From contig NZ_QEOO01000035.1 of the NCBI RefSeq assembly GCF_003121585.1, positions 1 to 47,498 of the forward strand: 47,498 bases of DNA. The letters are read 5' to 3'. Numbering within the stretch: position 1 is the stretch's first letter; each line of letters begins with the position of its first letter. This DNA is from Nocardioides speluncae (GTDB taxonomy: Bacteria > Actinomycetota > Actinomycetes > Propionibacteriales > Nocardioidaceae). Shown here one piece after another: positions 16,390-23,425 of this stretch. A model generated the notes under the pieces. That model saw only the letters and a program-made list of their open reading frames with translations. It was not told the origin of the DNA and did no database searches. Position numbers and translations under genes: made by a program.

Positions 16390-17172
16390 TCAGATGTGCG
16401 CCGACACGCCCTGCGGTGTGGTTGGCAGCTGGCCGGTCGCCGGCACCTTGCCCTCGTGTACGCCGAGCTGCACGGCCTCGCGGATCTGCTCGCGGTTCTC
16501 GGCGACGACGTGGGCGAAGAAGGCGTCGATCCGGGCGTCGGCGAGCACCGCCAGCACCACCCGGAACGCGGTGTCGGTCACCGACTGCACCACCTCGTCG
16601 TGGAACGGCAGCCGCCTCAGCCGGCCGGCGAGCTGGTCCTCCCGGATCTTCTCGGTCACGATCGCCCGCAGCTCGGACTGGTTGGCGGCCAGCGAGCGGG
16701 CCAGGTTCTGCGGGTAGTTGCCGGTCTCCAGAACCTTCACGACCTCGTCCATCACCGCGATCGTGATCGGCTTCTTGATGGCCAGCACGATCGGCTCGGC
16801 CAGCCGGTCGACCAGCCGGTAGGTGAACCGCTCGCCGAACACCCGGTCGGTCGCGCGAACAACCCGGACCACGAGCACCACGATCCGGATCAGCCGGAAG
16901 CCGCGCAGCGCCGGGTGTGCGATCGGGATCATGCCGAGGATCTCGTACCAGTTGCGCGCGATGAACCGGCCGTGCCAGCCGTCCTTGCGCCACCGCGCCA
17001 GGAACTCCACGGCGAAGACACCGCAGATCACCGCGTCGGCGACGAAGATCCGGTGGGCGGTCTGGTCGCTGTGCTCGAAGAACATCACGTAGAGCAGCAG
17101 CCCGACCGACACCACCGCCAGCGCGAGCATGAACCAGTCGGTCTTGGTCACCACATGCGTACGCCGCGCCAT
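16390..17172 (-). CDS. ion-transporter-like protein with voltage-sensor domain but no pore
   Basis: A 260-residue membrane protein. Four helices fit the S1-S4 bundle of the voltage-gated channel superfamily: about 13-32, 40-60 (with an acidic residue in AVEFLARW), 68-86, and an S4-like helix with arginines at three-residue spacing (R90, R93, R96, then R103, R106). After S4 there is no S5-P-S6 segment and no selectivity filter; instead residues 120-260 form a charged, mostly helical cytoplasmic tail. It could be a sensor-only protein, a proton channel, or a regulator. The ATG at 17172 sits 10 bases from the hairpin element at 17183-17346. Confidence 0.75.
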   Translation of the reverse strand: MARRTHVVTKTDWFMLALAVVSVGLLLYVMFFEHSDQTAHRIFVADAVICGVFAVEFLARWRKDGWHGRFIARNWYEILGMIPIAHPALRGFRLIRIVVLVVRVVRATDRVFGERFTYRLVDRLAEPIVLAIKKPITIAVMDEVVKVLETGNYPQNLARSLAANQSELRAIVTEKIREDQLAGRLRRLPFHDEVVQSVTDTAFRVVLAVLADARIDAFFAHVVAENREQIREAVQLGVHEGKVPATGQLPTTPQGVSAHI

Positions 17173-17182
17173 GCGGGCAGCC

Positions 17183-17346
17183 TAGTGTCGTGAGGCCGGA
17201 GTTCTTGGATGGTTGCCGTGGTCCAGGTGCGTGCAGCGCAAGGCCGACGAGCGAAGGCGTGCCAGCGGCACGTCGAGCGAGGAGAACGCAGCGATGTGCG
17301 TGCCTGGGCCGCGGCAGCCGCCAAGATCTCCGGCCTCACGACACTA
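17183..17346. promoter_or_regulatory. long hairpin element, copy B
   Basis: TAGTGTCGTGAGGCCGGAG (17183-17201) is exactly complementary to CTCCGGCCTCACGACACTA (17328-17346). After a T-T mismatch the stem continues with TCTTGG/CCAAGA, GGTTGCCG (17211-17218)/CGGCAGCC (17312-17319) and GTCCAGG (17221-17227)/CCTGGGC (17303-17309). The core has GGTGCGTGC (17226-17234), an apical hairpin CGTGCC-AGC-GGCACG (17258-17272) and GTGCGTGCC (17296-17304), in the same order and spacing as copy A (79 versus 80 nt). It occupies nearly all of the divergent gap between the voltage-sensor and methyltransferase genes. Confidence 0.75.
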
Positions 17347-17357
17347 AAGTGGGCGCG

Positions 17358-18107
17358 ATGATCGTGGCGGCGTTGCGGGCGGCGGGGTGCGTGTACGCCG
17401 AGGAGGAGGCGGCGCTGCTGAGCGAGGCGGCCGGGTCGCCTGCCGAGCTCGATGCGCTGGTCGCGCGGCGGGTGGCCGGCGAACCGCTGGAGTACGTCGT
17501 CGGCTGGGCGTCGTTCGCCGGGCTGCGGATCGCGGTGGCGCCGGGCGTGTTCGTGCCGCGCCGCCGTACCGAGGTGCTCGCCCGCGAGGCAGCCGCACTG
17601 GTGGGCCCGTCGTCGGTGGTGGTCGACCTGTGCTGCGGGTCGGGCGCGATCGCGGCGGTGCTGGCGGAAGCCGGCGCACGCGAGGTGTACGCCGCCGACG
17701 TCGACCCGGTGGCGACGGCCTGCGCGCGCACCAACCTTGCGTCATACGGAGCGGTCGTTACTACCGCCGACCTGTATGACGCACTCCCCGAGTCGCTGGC
17801 CGGGCGGGTGGACGTACTGGCCGCCAACGTGCCCTACGTCCCGACCGACGAGATCGCGCTGATGCCGCCGGAGGCGCGCGACCACGAGCCCAGCGCCACG
17901 CTCGACGGCGGCGCCGACGGGCTCGACCTGCTCCGCAGGGTCGCGCGTGACGCGCCGTACTGGCTGGCCCCCGGCGGCACCCTGCTCACCGAGACCAGCG
18001 AGCGGCAGGCGCCCGCCGCGCTCGACATCGTCGAGGCATCCGGCCTCGACGCACGCATCGTCACCGACGACAACCTCGGCGCCACCGTCGTCATCGGTTC
18101 GCGATGA
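17358..18107 (+). CDS. PrmC-related protein-(glutamine-N5) methyltransferase-like
   Basis: A 249-residue SAM-dependent methyltransferase of the HemK/PrmC group. Residues about 30-60 hold the short PrmC-type N-terminal motif RVAGEPLEYVVGWASFAG, then VVVDLCCGSGAIAAVLAEAG is the SAM-binding motif I. The catalytic NPPY of true PrmC is replaced by NVPY (N157-Y160), as in a PrmC-related family of unknown substrate in actinobacteria (TIGR03704-type). So it should not be called the release-factor methyltransferase. It starts 11 bases after hairpin element B with no clear Shine-Dalgarno, and it contains one CGTCATAC palindrome in frame. Confidence 0.82.
   Translation: MIVAALRAAGCVYAEEEAALLSEAAGSPAELDALVARRVAGEPLEYVVGWASFAGLRIAVAPGVFVPRRRTEVLAREAAALVGPSSVVVDLCCGSGAIAAVLAEAGAREVYAADVDPVATACARTNLASYGAVVTTADLYDALPESLAGRVDVLAANVPYVPTDEIALMPPEARDHEPSATLDGGADGLDLLRRVARDAPYWLAPGGTLLTETSERQAPAALDIVEASGLDARIVTDDNLGATVVIGSR
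17738..17783. repeat. CGTCATAC palindrome inside the methyltransferase gene
   Basis: TGCGTCATAC (17738-17747) and GTATGACGCA (17774-17783) are perfect 10-bp inverted arms; GGTCG/CGACC can pair inside them. The core is the same as in the intergenic copies at 5811-5908 and 18116-18163. It encodes part of the segment after motif I and does not break the frame. Confidence 0.6.
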
Positions 18108-18115
18108 GCGCGCCC

Positions 18116-18163
18116 GGACGTCATACGTGCCGGCAGCTACTGCCACCGGCTCGTACGACGTCC
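18116..18163. repeat. CGTCATAC inverted-repeat hairpin between convergent genes
   Basis: GGACGTCATACG (18116-18127) and CGTACGACGTCC (18152-18163) are 12-bp arms with one mismatch; inside, GCCGGCAG and CTGCCACCGGC extend the hairpin. It fills the gap between the convergent methyltransferase and SGNH hydrolase genes, so it probably also acts as a two-way terminator. Confidence 0.65.
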
Positions 18164-18176
18164 GCAGCGGCGCAGG

Positions 18177-19151
18177 TCAGCGGTTGCGAGCCAGCCAGGC
18201 CTCCAGCCGCGCGAAGCTCACCGGCTGGATCTTGGCGTCGGCCGCCGCGTACCGGGCCTGCTGGGCGGCGAGGTCATCGGCCGATGCGCGGGCGACAGCC
18301 AGCGTCTTGCCGTTGACCGCGACCGCGGCGCCGGTCAGCAGCGGGCTGATCAGTGGCGTGAAGCCCGCGGAGTGCCCGGCCCGGTTGGGGTGGAAGCTCT
18401 CCCCGATCGGGTTGGACAGCCCGTTGAGCCACTCGGAGCTGGAGCAGACCGCGTGCCCGATGAACGCCGAGGTCGGGTTGGCGAAGGTGAAGCCCCTCGC
18501 CGACGCCGCCGCCGAGATCTTGCCGTTGAGCAGGTCAGCGGTCTGGTTGAGCCGGGTCATCTCCGACCCCGAGAAGAAGGTGCCGGCGTTGCAGTCCACG
18601 CCCATGAACAGCCGCGGGTAGCCGACGACGACCACCTTGGCGTTCGGCGCCTTGCTCCTGATCGTCCCGTAGAGCGTCGAGAGCGCGCCGGGGAGCGTGT
18701 TGTTGATGTAGGCCTGGGCACCGTTGACCGCGCCGTTGCAGTCGCTGAACCAGCCGGGCATGGCGCACTCGGTGATCACGTCGGCGAAGCCGGCGTCGTT
18801 GCCGCCGACCGAGACCGTGACGTAGTTCGTGGTCGAGGTGAGCGCGGAGGTCTGGCCGTTGACGTCGGGGATCCGAGCGCCGGAGCAGGCCCGGAAGTTC
18901 AGCGTGTAGCCCTTGGCGGCCGCCAGCAGCGACGGGTAGGCGTAGACCGACCGCTGGCACGACGTACCGTCGTTGATGTAGGTGCGGGTTCCGGTTCCAG
19001 AGGCGTAGGAGTCGCCGAGGGCGACGTACGACGGCGCGGCCAGCTGGGCGGACTGGTCGGCGGCCTGGGCGGGCGTGGTGATGGCGGTGACCCCGGCAAA
19101 CAGGGCAAGTACGGCGGCTGTGATGGCCGCGGGCAAGGAACGGTGCAACAT
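18177..19151 (-). CDS. secreted SGNH/GDSL-family hydrolase (lipase/esterase)
   Basis: The 324-residue precursor has a signal peptide (charged start, hydrophobic core about 8-24, Ala-rich cleavage region ending near residue 31). The mature enzyme has all four SGNH blocks: ALGDSYASG (nucleophile S48), the Gly in SGARIPD, VGGNDAGF, and SFHPNRAGH with the catalytic His. Paired cysteines fit the disulphide-stabilised actinobacterial lipase SCO7513/Rv0518-like group. The frame is open upstream, but ATG 19151 has AAGGAGC 10 bases before it and gives a proper signal peptide. Likely an extracellular esterase or lipase; the substrate is not predicted. Confidence 0.9.
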   Translation of the reverse strand: MLHRSLPAAITAAVLALFAGVTAITTPAQAADQSAQLAAPSYVALGDSYASGTGTRTYINDGTSCQRSVYAYPSLLAAAKGYTLNFRACSGARIPDVNGQTSALTSTTNYVTVSVGGNDAGFADVITECAMPGWFSDCNGAVNGAQAYINNTLPGALSTLYGTIRSKAPNAKVVVVGYPRLFMGVDCNAGTFFSGSEMTRLNQTADLLNGKISAAASARGFTFANPTSAFIGHAVCSSSEWLNGLSNPIGESFHPNRAGHSAGFTPLISPLLTGAAVAVNGKTLAVARASADDLAAQQARYAAADAKIQPVSFARLEAWLARNR

Positions 19152-19185
19152 CAGCGAACAGCTCCTTCGGTAGTCCCCCGAGTGG

Positions 19186-19207
19186 CTTACGGTTACCCAA
19201 CGGTAAG
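19186..19207. promoter_or_regulatory. near-palindrome upstream of the SGNH hydrolase
   Basis: CTTACGGTT (19186-19194) and AACGGTAAG (19199-19207) are inverted arms with one mismatch, 35-55 bp upstream of the hydrolase start. It may be an operator; there is no further support. Confidence 0.3.
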
Positions 19208-19308
19208 TCCGAGCGAGGCGCTCCGTAAGGCCCAATTTGTGACACGTTGCGGCCACGGTGTCGGCTTGGTGTTGCAAGCCCGGAGTTGGCCAGATGAACC
19301 AGCCTCCG

Positions 19309-19336
19309 AACTTAGAGAGTACTTGCTCTCTAAGTT
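19309..19336 (+). promoter_or_regulatory. TetR-type operator overlapping the flavin dehydrogenase promoter
   Basis: AACTTAGAGAG (19309-19319) and CTCTCTAAGTT (19326-19336) are perfect 11-bp inverted arms around a 6-nt spacer, ending 17 bp before the start codon at 19354. The stretch is markedly AT-richer than its surroundings. The size and the position over the core promoter are typical for a TetR-family repressor; no such regulator is encoded in this window. Confidence 0.7.
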
Positions 19337-19353
19337 GCGTTAGGCTGCTGCCT

Positions 19354-21042
19354 ATGACTTCCGAGTTGTCCGAATTTGCCCCAGACGTCATCGTCGTCGG
19401 CCACGGCCTCGCCGGCCTGGTCGCGACCCACGAGCTCGCCAAGGCCGGCCGCAAGGTGCTGGTCCTCGACCAGGAGAACCGCAACAACCTCGGCGGCCAG
19501 GCGTTCTGGTCGCTCGGTGGGCTGTTCTTCGTCGACTCGCCGGAGCAGCGCCGGATGGGGATCAAGGACTCCCGCGACCTGGCCTGGCAGGACTGGCTGG
19601 GCTCGGCGCAGTTCGACCGGCTCGACGACGAGGACGTGTGGCCGCGGCGCTGGGCGGAGGCGTACGTCGACTTCGCGACCACCACCAAGCGCGACTACCT
19701 GCGCGAGCTCGGGCTCAAGTCGCTGACCTTCGTCGGCTGGGCCGAGCGGGGCGACGGCCGGGCCAGCGGCCACGGCAACTCGGTGCCCCGCTTCCACCTG
19801 ACCTGGGGCACCGGCCCCGAGGTGGTCCGGGTCTTCAAGGAGCCGGTCGAGGCGGCCGAGGCGCGCGGGCTGGTGAAGTTCGCGTTCCGGCACCAGGTCG
19901 ACGAGCTGATCGTGGAAGACGGTACGGCGGTCGGCGTCCGCGGCAGCCTGCTGGAGGAGACCGACGCCGAGCGGGGCGTCGCGACGTCGCGGGAGAAGGT
20001 CGGCGAGTTCGAGCATCGCGCGGCCGCCGTGATCGTGACCTCGGGCGGCATCGGCCACAACTTCGACCTGATGCGCAAGAACTGGCCCGTGGACCGCGTC
20101 GGCCCGGTGCCCGAGCACATGATCGCCGGCGTACCCGCACACGTCGACGGCCGCATGCTCGGGATCACGGAGAGCGCCGGCGGCCGGATCGTCAACCGGG
20201 ACCGGATGTGGGCCTATGTCGAGGGCATCCACAACTGGAACCCGATCTGGCCGAACCACGCGATCCGGATCCTGCCCGGCCCGTCGTCGATGTGGTTCGA
20301 CGCAGACGGCAAGCGGCTGGAGGGCATGTCCGGCGTGCCGGGCGCCGACTCGATCGGGAGCATGAAGCAGATCCTGGCGACCGGCGCCGACTACTCGTGG
20401 TTCATCCTCACCCAGTCGATCATCGAGAAGGAGTTCGCGCTGTCCGGCTCGGAGCAGAACCCCGACTGGACCGACAAGGACATCAAGCTGATGCTCAAGG
20501 AGCGGCTGGCCAAGGGCGCCACCAGCCCGGTCGAGGCGTTCAAGGAGCACGGCGAGGACTTCATCGTCGCGGACTCGCTCGAGGAGCTGGTCGACGGCAT
20601 GAACAAGATCGCCCGCGGCGGTCGGGTGCTCGATGCCGCGAAGATCCGCACCGTGATCGAGGACCGCGACCGGCAGATCGACAACGGCTTCACCAAGGAC
20701 GCGCAGGTGATGGCGATCCACAACGGCCGCCGCGACCGCACCGGCAAGATCATGCGCGTGGCCAAGCCGCACAAGATCCTCGACCCCGCCAAGGGCCCGC
20801 TGATCGCCGTACGGCTCAACATCCTGTCCCGCAAGACCCTCGGCGGCCTGGAGACCAACCTGGACTCGCAGGTGATGCGGCCCGACGGGACCGCATTCCC
20901 CGGTCTGTACGCCGCGGGCGAGGTCGCCGGCTTCGGCGGTGGCGGTGTGCACGGCTACAACGCTCTCGAGGGCACCTTCCTCGGCGGCTGCATCTTCTCC
21001 GGCCGCGCGGCCGGGCTGGCGCTGGCCGAGGCTCTGAAGTGA
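19354..21042 (+). CDS. FAD-binding dehydrogenase (Rv0785-like)
   Basis: A 562-residue flavoprotein of the FAD_binding_2 superfamily that includes fumarate reductases and 3-ketosteroid dehydrogenases. The Rossmann motif VVGHGLAGLVATHELAKAG is at about residues 12-30, VLVLDQENRNNLGGQAFWSLGG follows, and the C-terminal FAD contact region reads GLYAAGEVAGFGGGGVHGYNALEG. It resembles mycobacterial Rv0785; the substrate is unknown. The ATG at 19354 lies 17 bp from a perfect palindrome with no Shine-Dalgarno between, so the mRNA may be leaderless. Its stop overlaps the GTG of the SDR gene, indicating a two-gene operon controlled by an off-window TetR repressor (inference). Confidence 0.88.
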   Translation: MTSELSEFAPDVIVVGHGLAGLVATHELAKAGRKVLVLDQENRNNLGGQAFWSLGGLFFVDSPEQRRMGIKDSRDLAWQDWLGSAQFDRLDDEDVWPRRWAEAYVDFATTTKRDYLRELGLKSLTFVGWAERGDGRASGHGNSVPRFHLTWGTGPEVVRVFKEPVEAAEARGLVKFAFRHQVDELIVEDGTAVGVRGSLLEETDAERGVATSREKVGEFEHRAAAVIVTSGGIGHNFDLMRKNWPVDRVGPVPEHMIAGVPAHVDGRMLGITESAGGRIVNRDRMWAYVEGIHNWNPIWPNHAIRILPGPSSMWFDADGKRLEGMSGVPGADSIGSMKQILATGADYSWFILTQSIIEKEFALSGSEQNPDWTDKDIKLMLKERLAKGATSPVEAFKEHGEDFIVADSLEELVDGMNKIARGGRVLDAAKIRTVIEDRDRQIDNGFTKDAQVMAIHNGRRDRTGKIMRVAKPHKILDPAKGPLIAVRLNILSRKTLGGLETNLDSQVMRPDGTAFPGLYAAGEVAGFGGGGVHGYNALEGTFLGGCIFSGRAAGLALAEALK

Positions 21043-21848
21043 GTCTCGACAAGCTCGACCACCGGAAGGTCGCGCTAGTCACCGGCGCGTCCTCCGGCAT
21101 CGGCCAGGCGATCGCATCGGCGCTCGTGGCGCGCGGGTACCGGGTGCTCGGCACCACTCGGAAGCCCGCGTCCGCGCCGGCCGTCGACGGCGTGGAGTGG
21201 CTGGCGCTCGACCTCACCGACCCGACGTCGATCACGGCCTGCGCGGCAGCGGCCGGTCCCGTCGACGTACTCGTCAACAACGCGGGCGAGAGCCAGGTCG
21301 GGGCGTTCGAGGAGGTGCCGGCCGAGGAGTTCGAGCGGCACTTCCAGCTCAACGTCTTCGGCGCGGTCCGACTGACGCAGGCGGTGCTGCCCGGGATGCG
21401 GTCGCGCGGCTTCGGGCGGATCGTGATGATCGGCTCGATGCAGGCAAGCTTCCCGATGGCATACCGGTCCGGCTACACCGCATCGAAGGCGGCGATCAAG
21501 GGCTTCGCGATGGGGCTGCGGCGCGAGGTGGCGCCGTTCGGGATCGGGGTGTCGACGGTCGAGCCGGGCTCGATCAACACCGGCATCAGCGAGCGCCGCA
21601 CCCGCTTCGGTGGCGACGGCTCGCCGTACGCCGCCGACTACGCGACCGTCTCGGCGAAGCTCGACGCCAACGAGACCACCGGGGTCAGCCCCGAAGCGGT
21701 CGCGGCGGTGGTGGTGAAGGCGGTCGTGGCGGCCAGGCCCGCGCCGCTGTACGGCGTCGGTTCGAACGCACCCGTCGTCTTCGCCCTCAAGCGCCTGCTC
21801 CCCCGCGGCACCGTCGAGCGCGTCATCCACCGCAAGCACGGCCTCTAG
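21039..21848 (+). CDS. SDR-family oxidoreductase
   Basis: A 269-residue classical short-chain dehydrogenase: NAD(P)-binding TGASSGIG (15-22), NNAG around residue 87, and the catalytic Y146xxxK150 in SGYTASKAAIKG preceded by the Ser of IGSMQAS. The GTG start overlaps the stop codon of the FAD-dependent dehydrogenase (GTGA at 21039-21042), so the two are coupled and likely act on the same or consecutive substrates, for example a lipid or steroid-like alcohol/ketone. That substrate idea is inference. Confidence 0.9.
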   Translation: MSLDKLDHRKVALVTGASSGIGQAIASALVARGYRVLGTTRKPASAPAVDGVEWLALDLTDPTSITACAAAAGPVDVLVNNAGESQVGAFEEVPAEEFERHFQLNVFGAVRLTQAVLPGMRSRGFGRIVMIGSMQASFPMAYRSGYTASKAAIKGFAMGLRREVAPFGIGVSTVEPGSINTGISERRTRFGGDGSPYAADYATVSAKLDANETTGVSPEAVAAVVVKAVVAARPAPLYGVGSNAPVVFALKRLLPRGTVERVIHRKHGL

Positions 21849-21884
21849 CGTCAGCCCGGCCGTGCCGGGTGCGAGACTTCGCCC

Positions 21885-22892
21885 GTGTACTGGGTCGAGG
21901 TGGCAACCACGGTCGGCGCTGTGGTCGCCTTCGTGGCGGCCGTGGCGTACGCCGGCTACCGGTCGAGGCTGCCGCGACCGCTACGCGAGCTGAACAGGCT
22001 GCTGGACGACGGCCGCTACGAGGAGGCTCGGTCCGCCAAGGTCCCCAGCGGCCGCGACCGAGCCCCCTTCCTCTGCGGGCAGGCGATGGCGAGCCTGGCC
22101 TGCGGAGACTTCGCGACCACCGAGCGGCTCCTCGACGAGGCCGGGCGAACGCCCGACGCCACGCCGGAGACCTTGACTCTCGCGCGGTGGCTGCTGGCCA
22201 GCTGCCGCGCTCAGGTGGGCCGCTACCCGGATGCGATCGCGATCCTGGCGGACGTCCCGGACGAGGGACTCCCACGGATTCTCCGCGCCCGGATCGCCGT
22301 CGAGTGCGGTGAGGACGACCTCGCCGAGGAGCTTCTGGAGCAACGAGAGCTGGCGGACCTCCACGAAGCCCTGCGGCTGGACGCGCTCGGCGCCCTCCGG
22401 GCACGGCAGGGCGCCTACGCGGAGAGTGACGGGCTGCTCGCCGAGGCGGTGCGGCTGCTCCGCTCGGATTCGCCCAGCAGCCACCTCGATATCGCCTCTG
22501 CCCTGGCACGGCGCGCGGAGGTGGCCGTCGAGCTCGGCCACCCGGATGCGGCCGACGCCTACCTCGGCGTTGCCGTGGACACCATCGACGGCTGGCCGCA
22601 GCACCGTCCGGGGACCGCCGTGGTCCACGGCACGGCGGCGCGGGTCCTGGCCCGGCGGGGCGACGCCGACGGCGCGCTGGCGCACCTGGAACGAGTCCGC
22701 GCTGCAGTAGCCGTGATGCACAGCCCACCGCTGCGCGCCGACCTGGAGGCGACCGCGGCCGAGGTGGCGGCGGCCAGGACGGACCACCAGGCCGCCCGCA
22801 CGCACCTCGAGCGGGCGATCGCGCTGCACGAGGAGCTCGGCGAGCGCCCGGCCACCGACCGACTCCGCCGCCGGCTCGCCGACCTCGCCTAA
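21885..22892 (+). CDS. membrane-anchored TPR-repeat protein
   Basis: A 335-residue protein with one N-terminal transmembrane helix (about 4-24) followed by a short basic stretch and then helical pairs spaced about 34 residues that fit tetratricopeptide repeats (for example GRYEEARSAKVP, GDFATTERLLDEAG, GRYPDAIAILADV, GDADGALAHLERV, HQAARTHLERAIALHEELG). The domain is likely cytoplasmic or extracytoplasmic scaffold; no enzymatic motif is present. GTG at 21885 is the best start. No partner is evident from neighbours. Confidence 0.75.
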   Translation: MYWVEVATTVGAVVAFVAAVAYAGYRSRLPRPLRELNRLLDDGRYEEARSAKVPSGRDRAPFLCGQAMASLACGDFATTERLLDEAGRTPDATPETLTLARWLLASCRAQVGRYPDAIAILADVPDEGLPRILRARIAVECGEDDLAEELLEQRELADLHEALRLDALGALRARQGAYAESDGLLAEAVRLLRSDSPSSHLDIASALARRAEVAVELGHPDAADAYLGVAVDTIDGWPQHRPGTAVVHGTAARVLARRGDADGALAHLERVRAAVAVMHSPPLRADLEATAAEVAAARTDHQAARTHLERAIALHEELGERPATDRLRRRLADLA

Positions 22893-22900
22893 CTCTGGCC

Positions 22901-23302
22901 TCAGAACAGCGAGCTGGTGATGGTCAGGTCCGGGTCGGCGCGGAAGACGACGAAGAAGGCGAGGGCGGCGCCGGCGAGGGCGACGTCCTTGAGGAACTGG
23001 ACCATCTCCATCTCCTTGTTGGTCGCGTCGGTCTCCTTCCAGAAGTTGTGCATGATCACCGCAGTCGGGGCCAGGAAGGCCACCAGGAACAGCGAGCCGA
23101 GGTCGCCCCAGACGCCGAGCAGCACCGACAGCGCACCGACGAGCATGAGGACTCCCGCAGCTTGGGTGGCGAGCTTGGGCTGGGGCACACCCTTGGACCC
23201 GGCGTACCCGGCCATCGCCTCGGTCTGGGTGAGGTGAGCGAATGCGGAGCCGAGGAAGAGAGCGGCGAAAAGGATGCGGGCGATCAGGAAGACGATTTCC
23301 AT
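22901..23302 (-). CDS. DoxX family membrane protein
   Basis: A 133-residue protein with four hydrophobic helices, matching the DoxX/DoxD-like family: helix 1 contains FLIARILFAALFLGSAFAHL, helix 2 QAAGVLMLVGALSVLLGVWG, helix 3 LFLVAFLAPTAVIMHNFW and helix 4 DVALAGAALAFFVVF. The ATG at 23302 has GGAGG five bases upstream; an upstream TTG at 23314 is less likely. In actinobacteria DoxX proteins are linked to redox and thiol stress; here it stands alone, convergent with the TPR gene. Confidence 0.85.
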   Translation of the reverse strand: MEIVFLIARILFAALFLGSAFAHLTQTEAMAGYAGSKGVPQPKLATQAAGVLMLVGALSVLLGVWGDLGSLFLVAFLAPTAVIMHNFWKETDATNKEMEMVQFLKDVALAGAALAFFVVFRADPDLTITSSLF

Positions 23303-23425
23303 CGAGGCCTCCAAGTGGCGTCGATCGGGGCCCCGCCGACAGGGCCGCGGAAATCAAGGTTAGCGCTCAACTACCTCGCCGTGCGCGGCCTGGTTTGGCC
23401 GAATTTGGACGAGTTTCGGCCAGCG

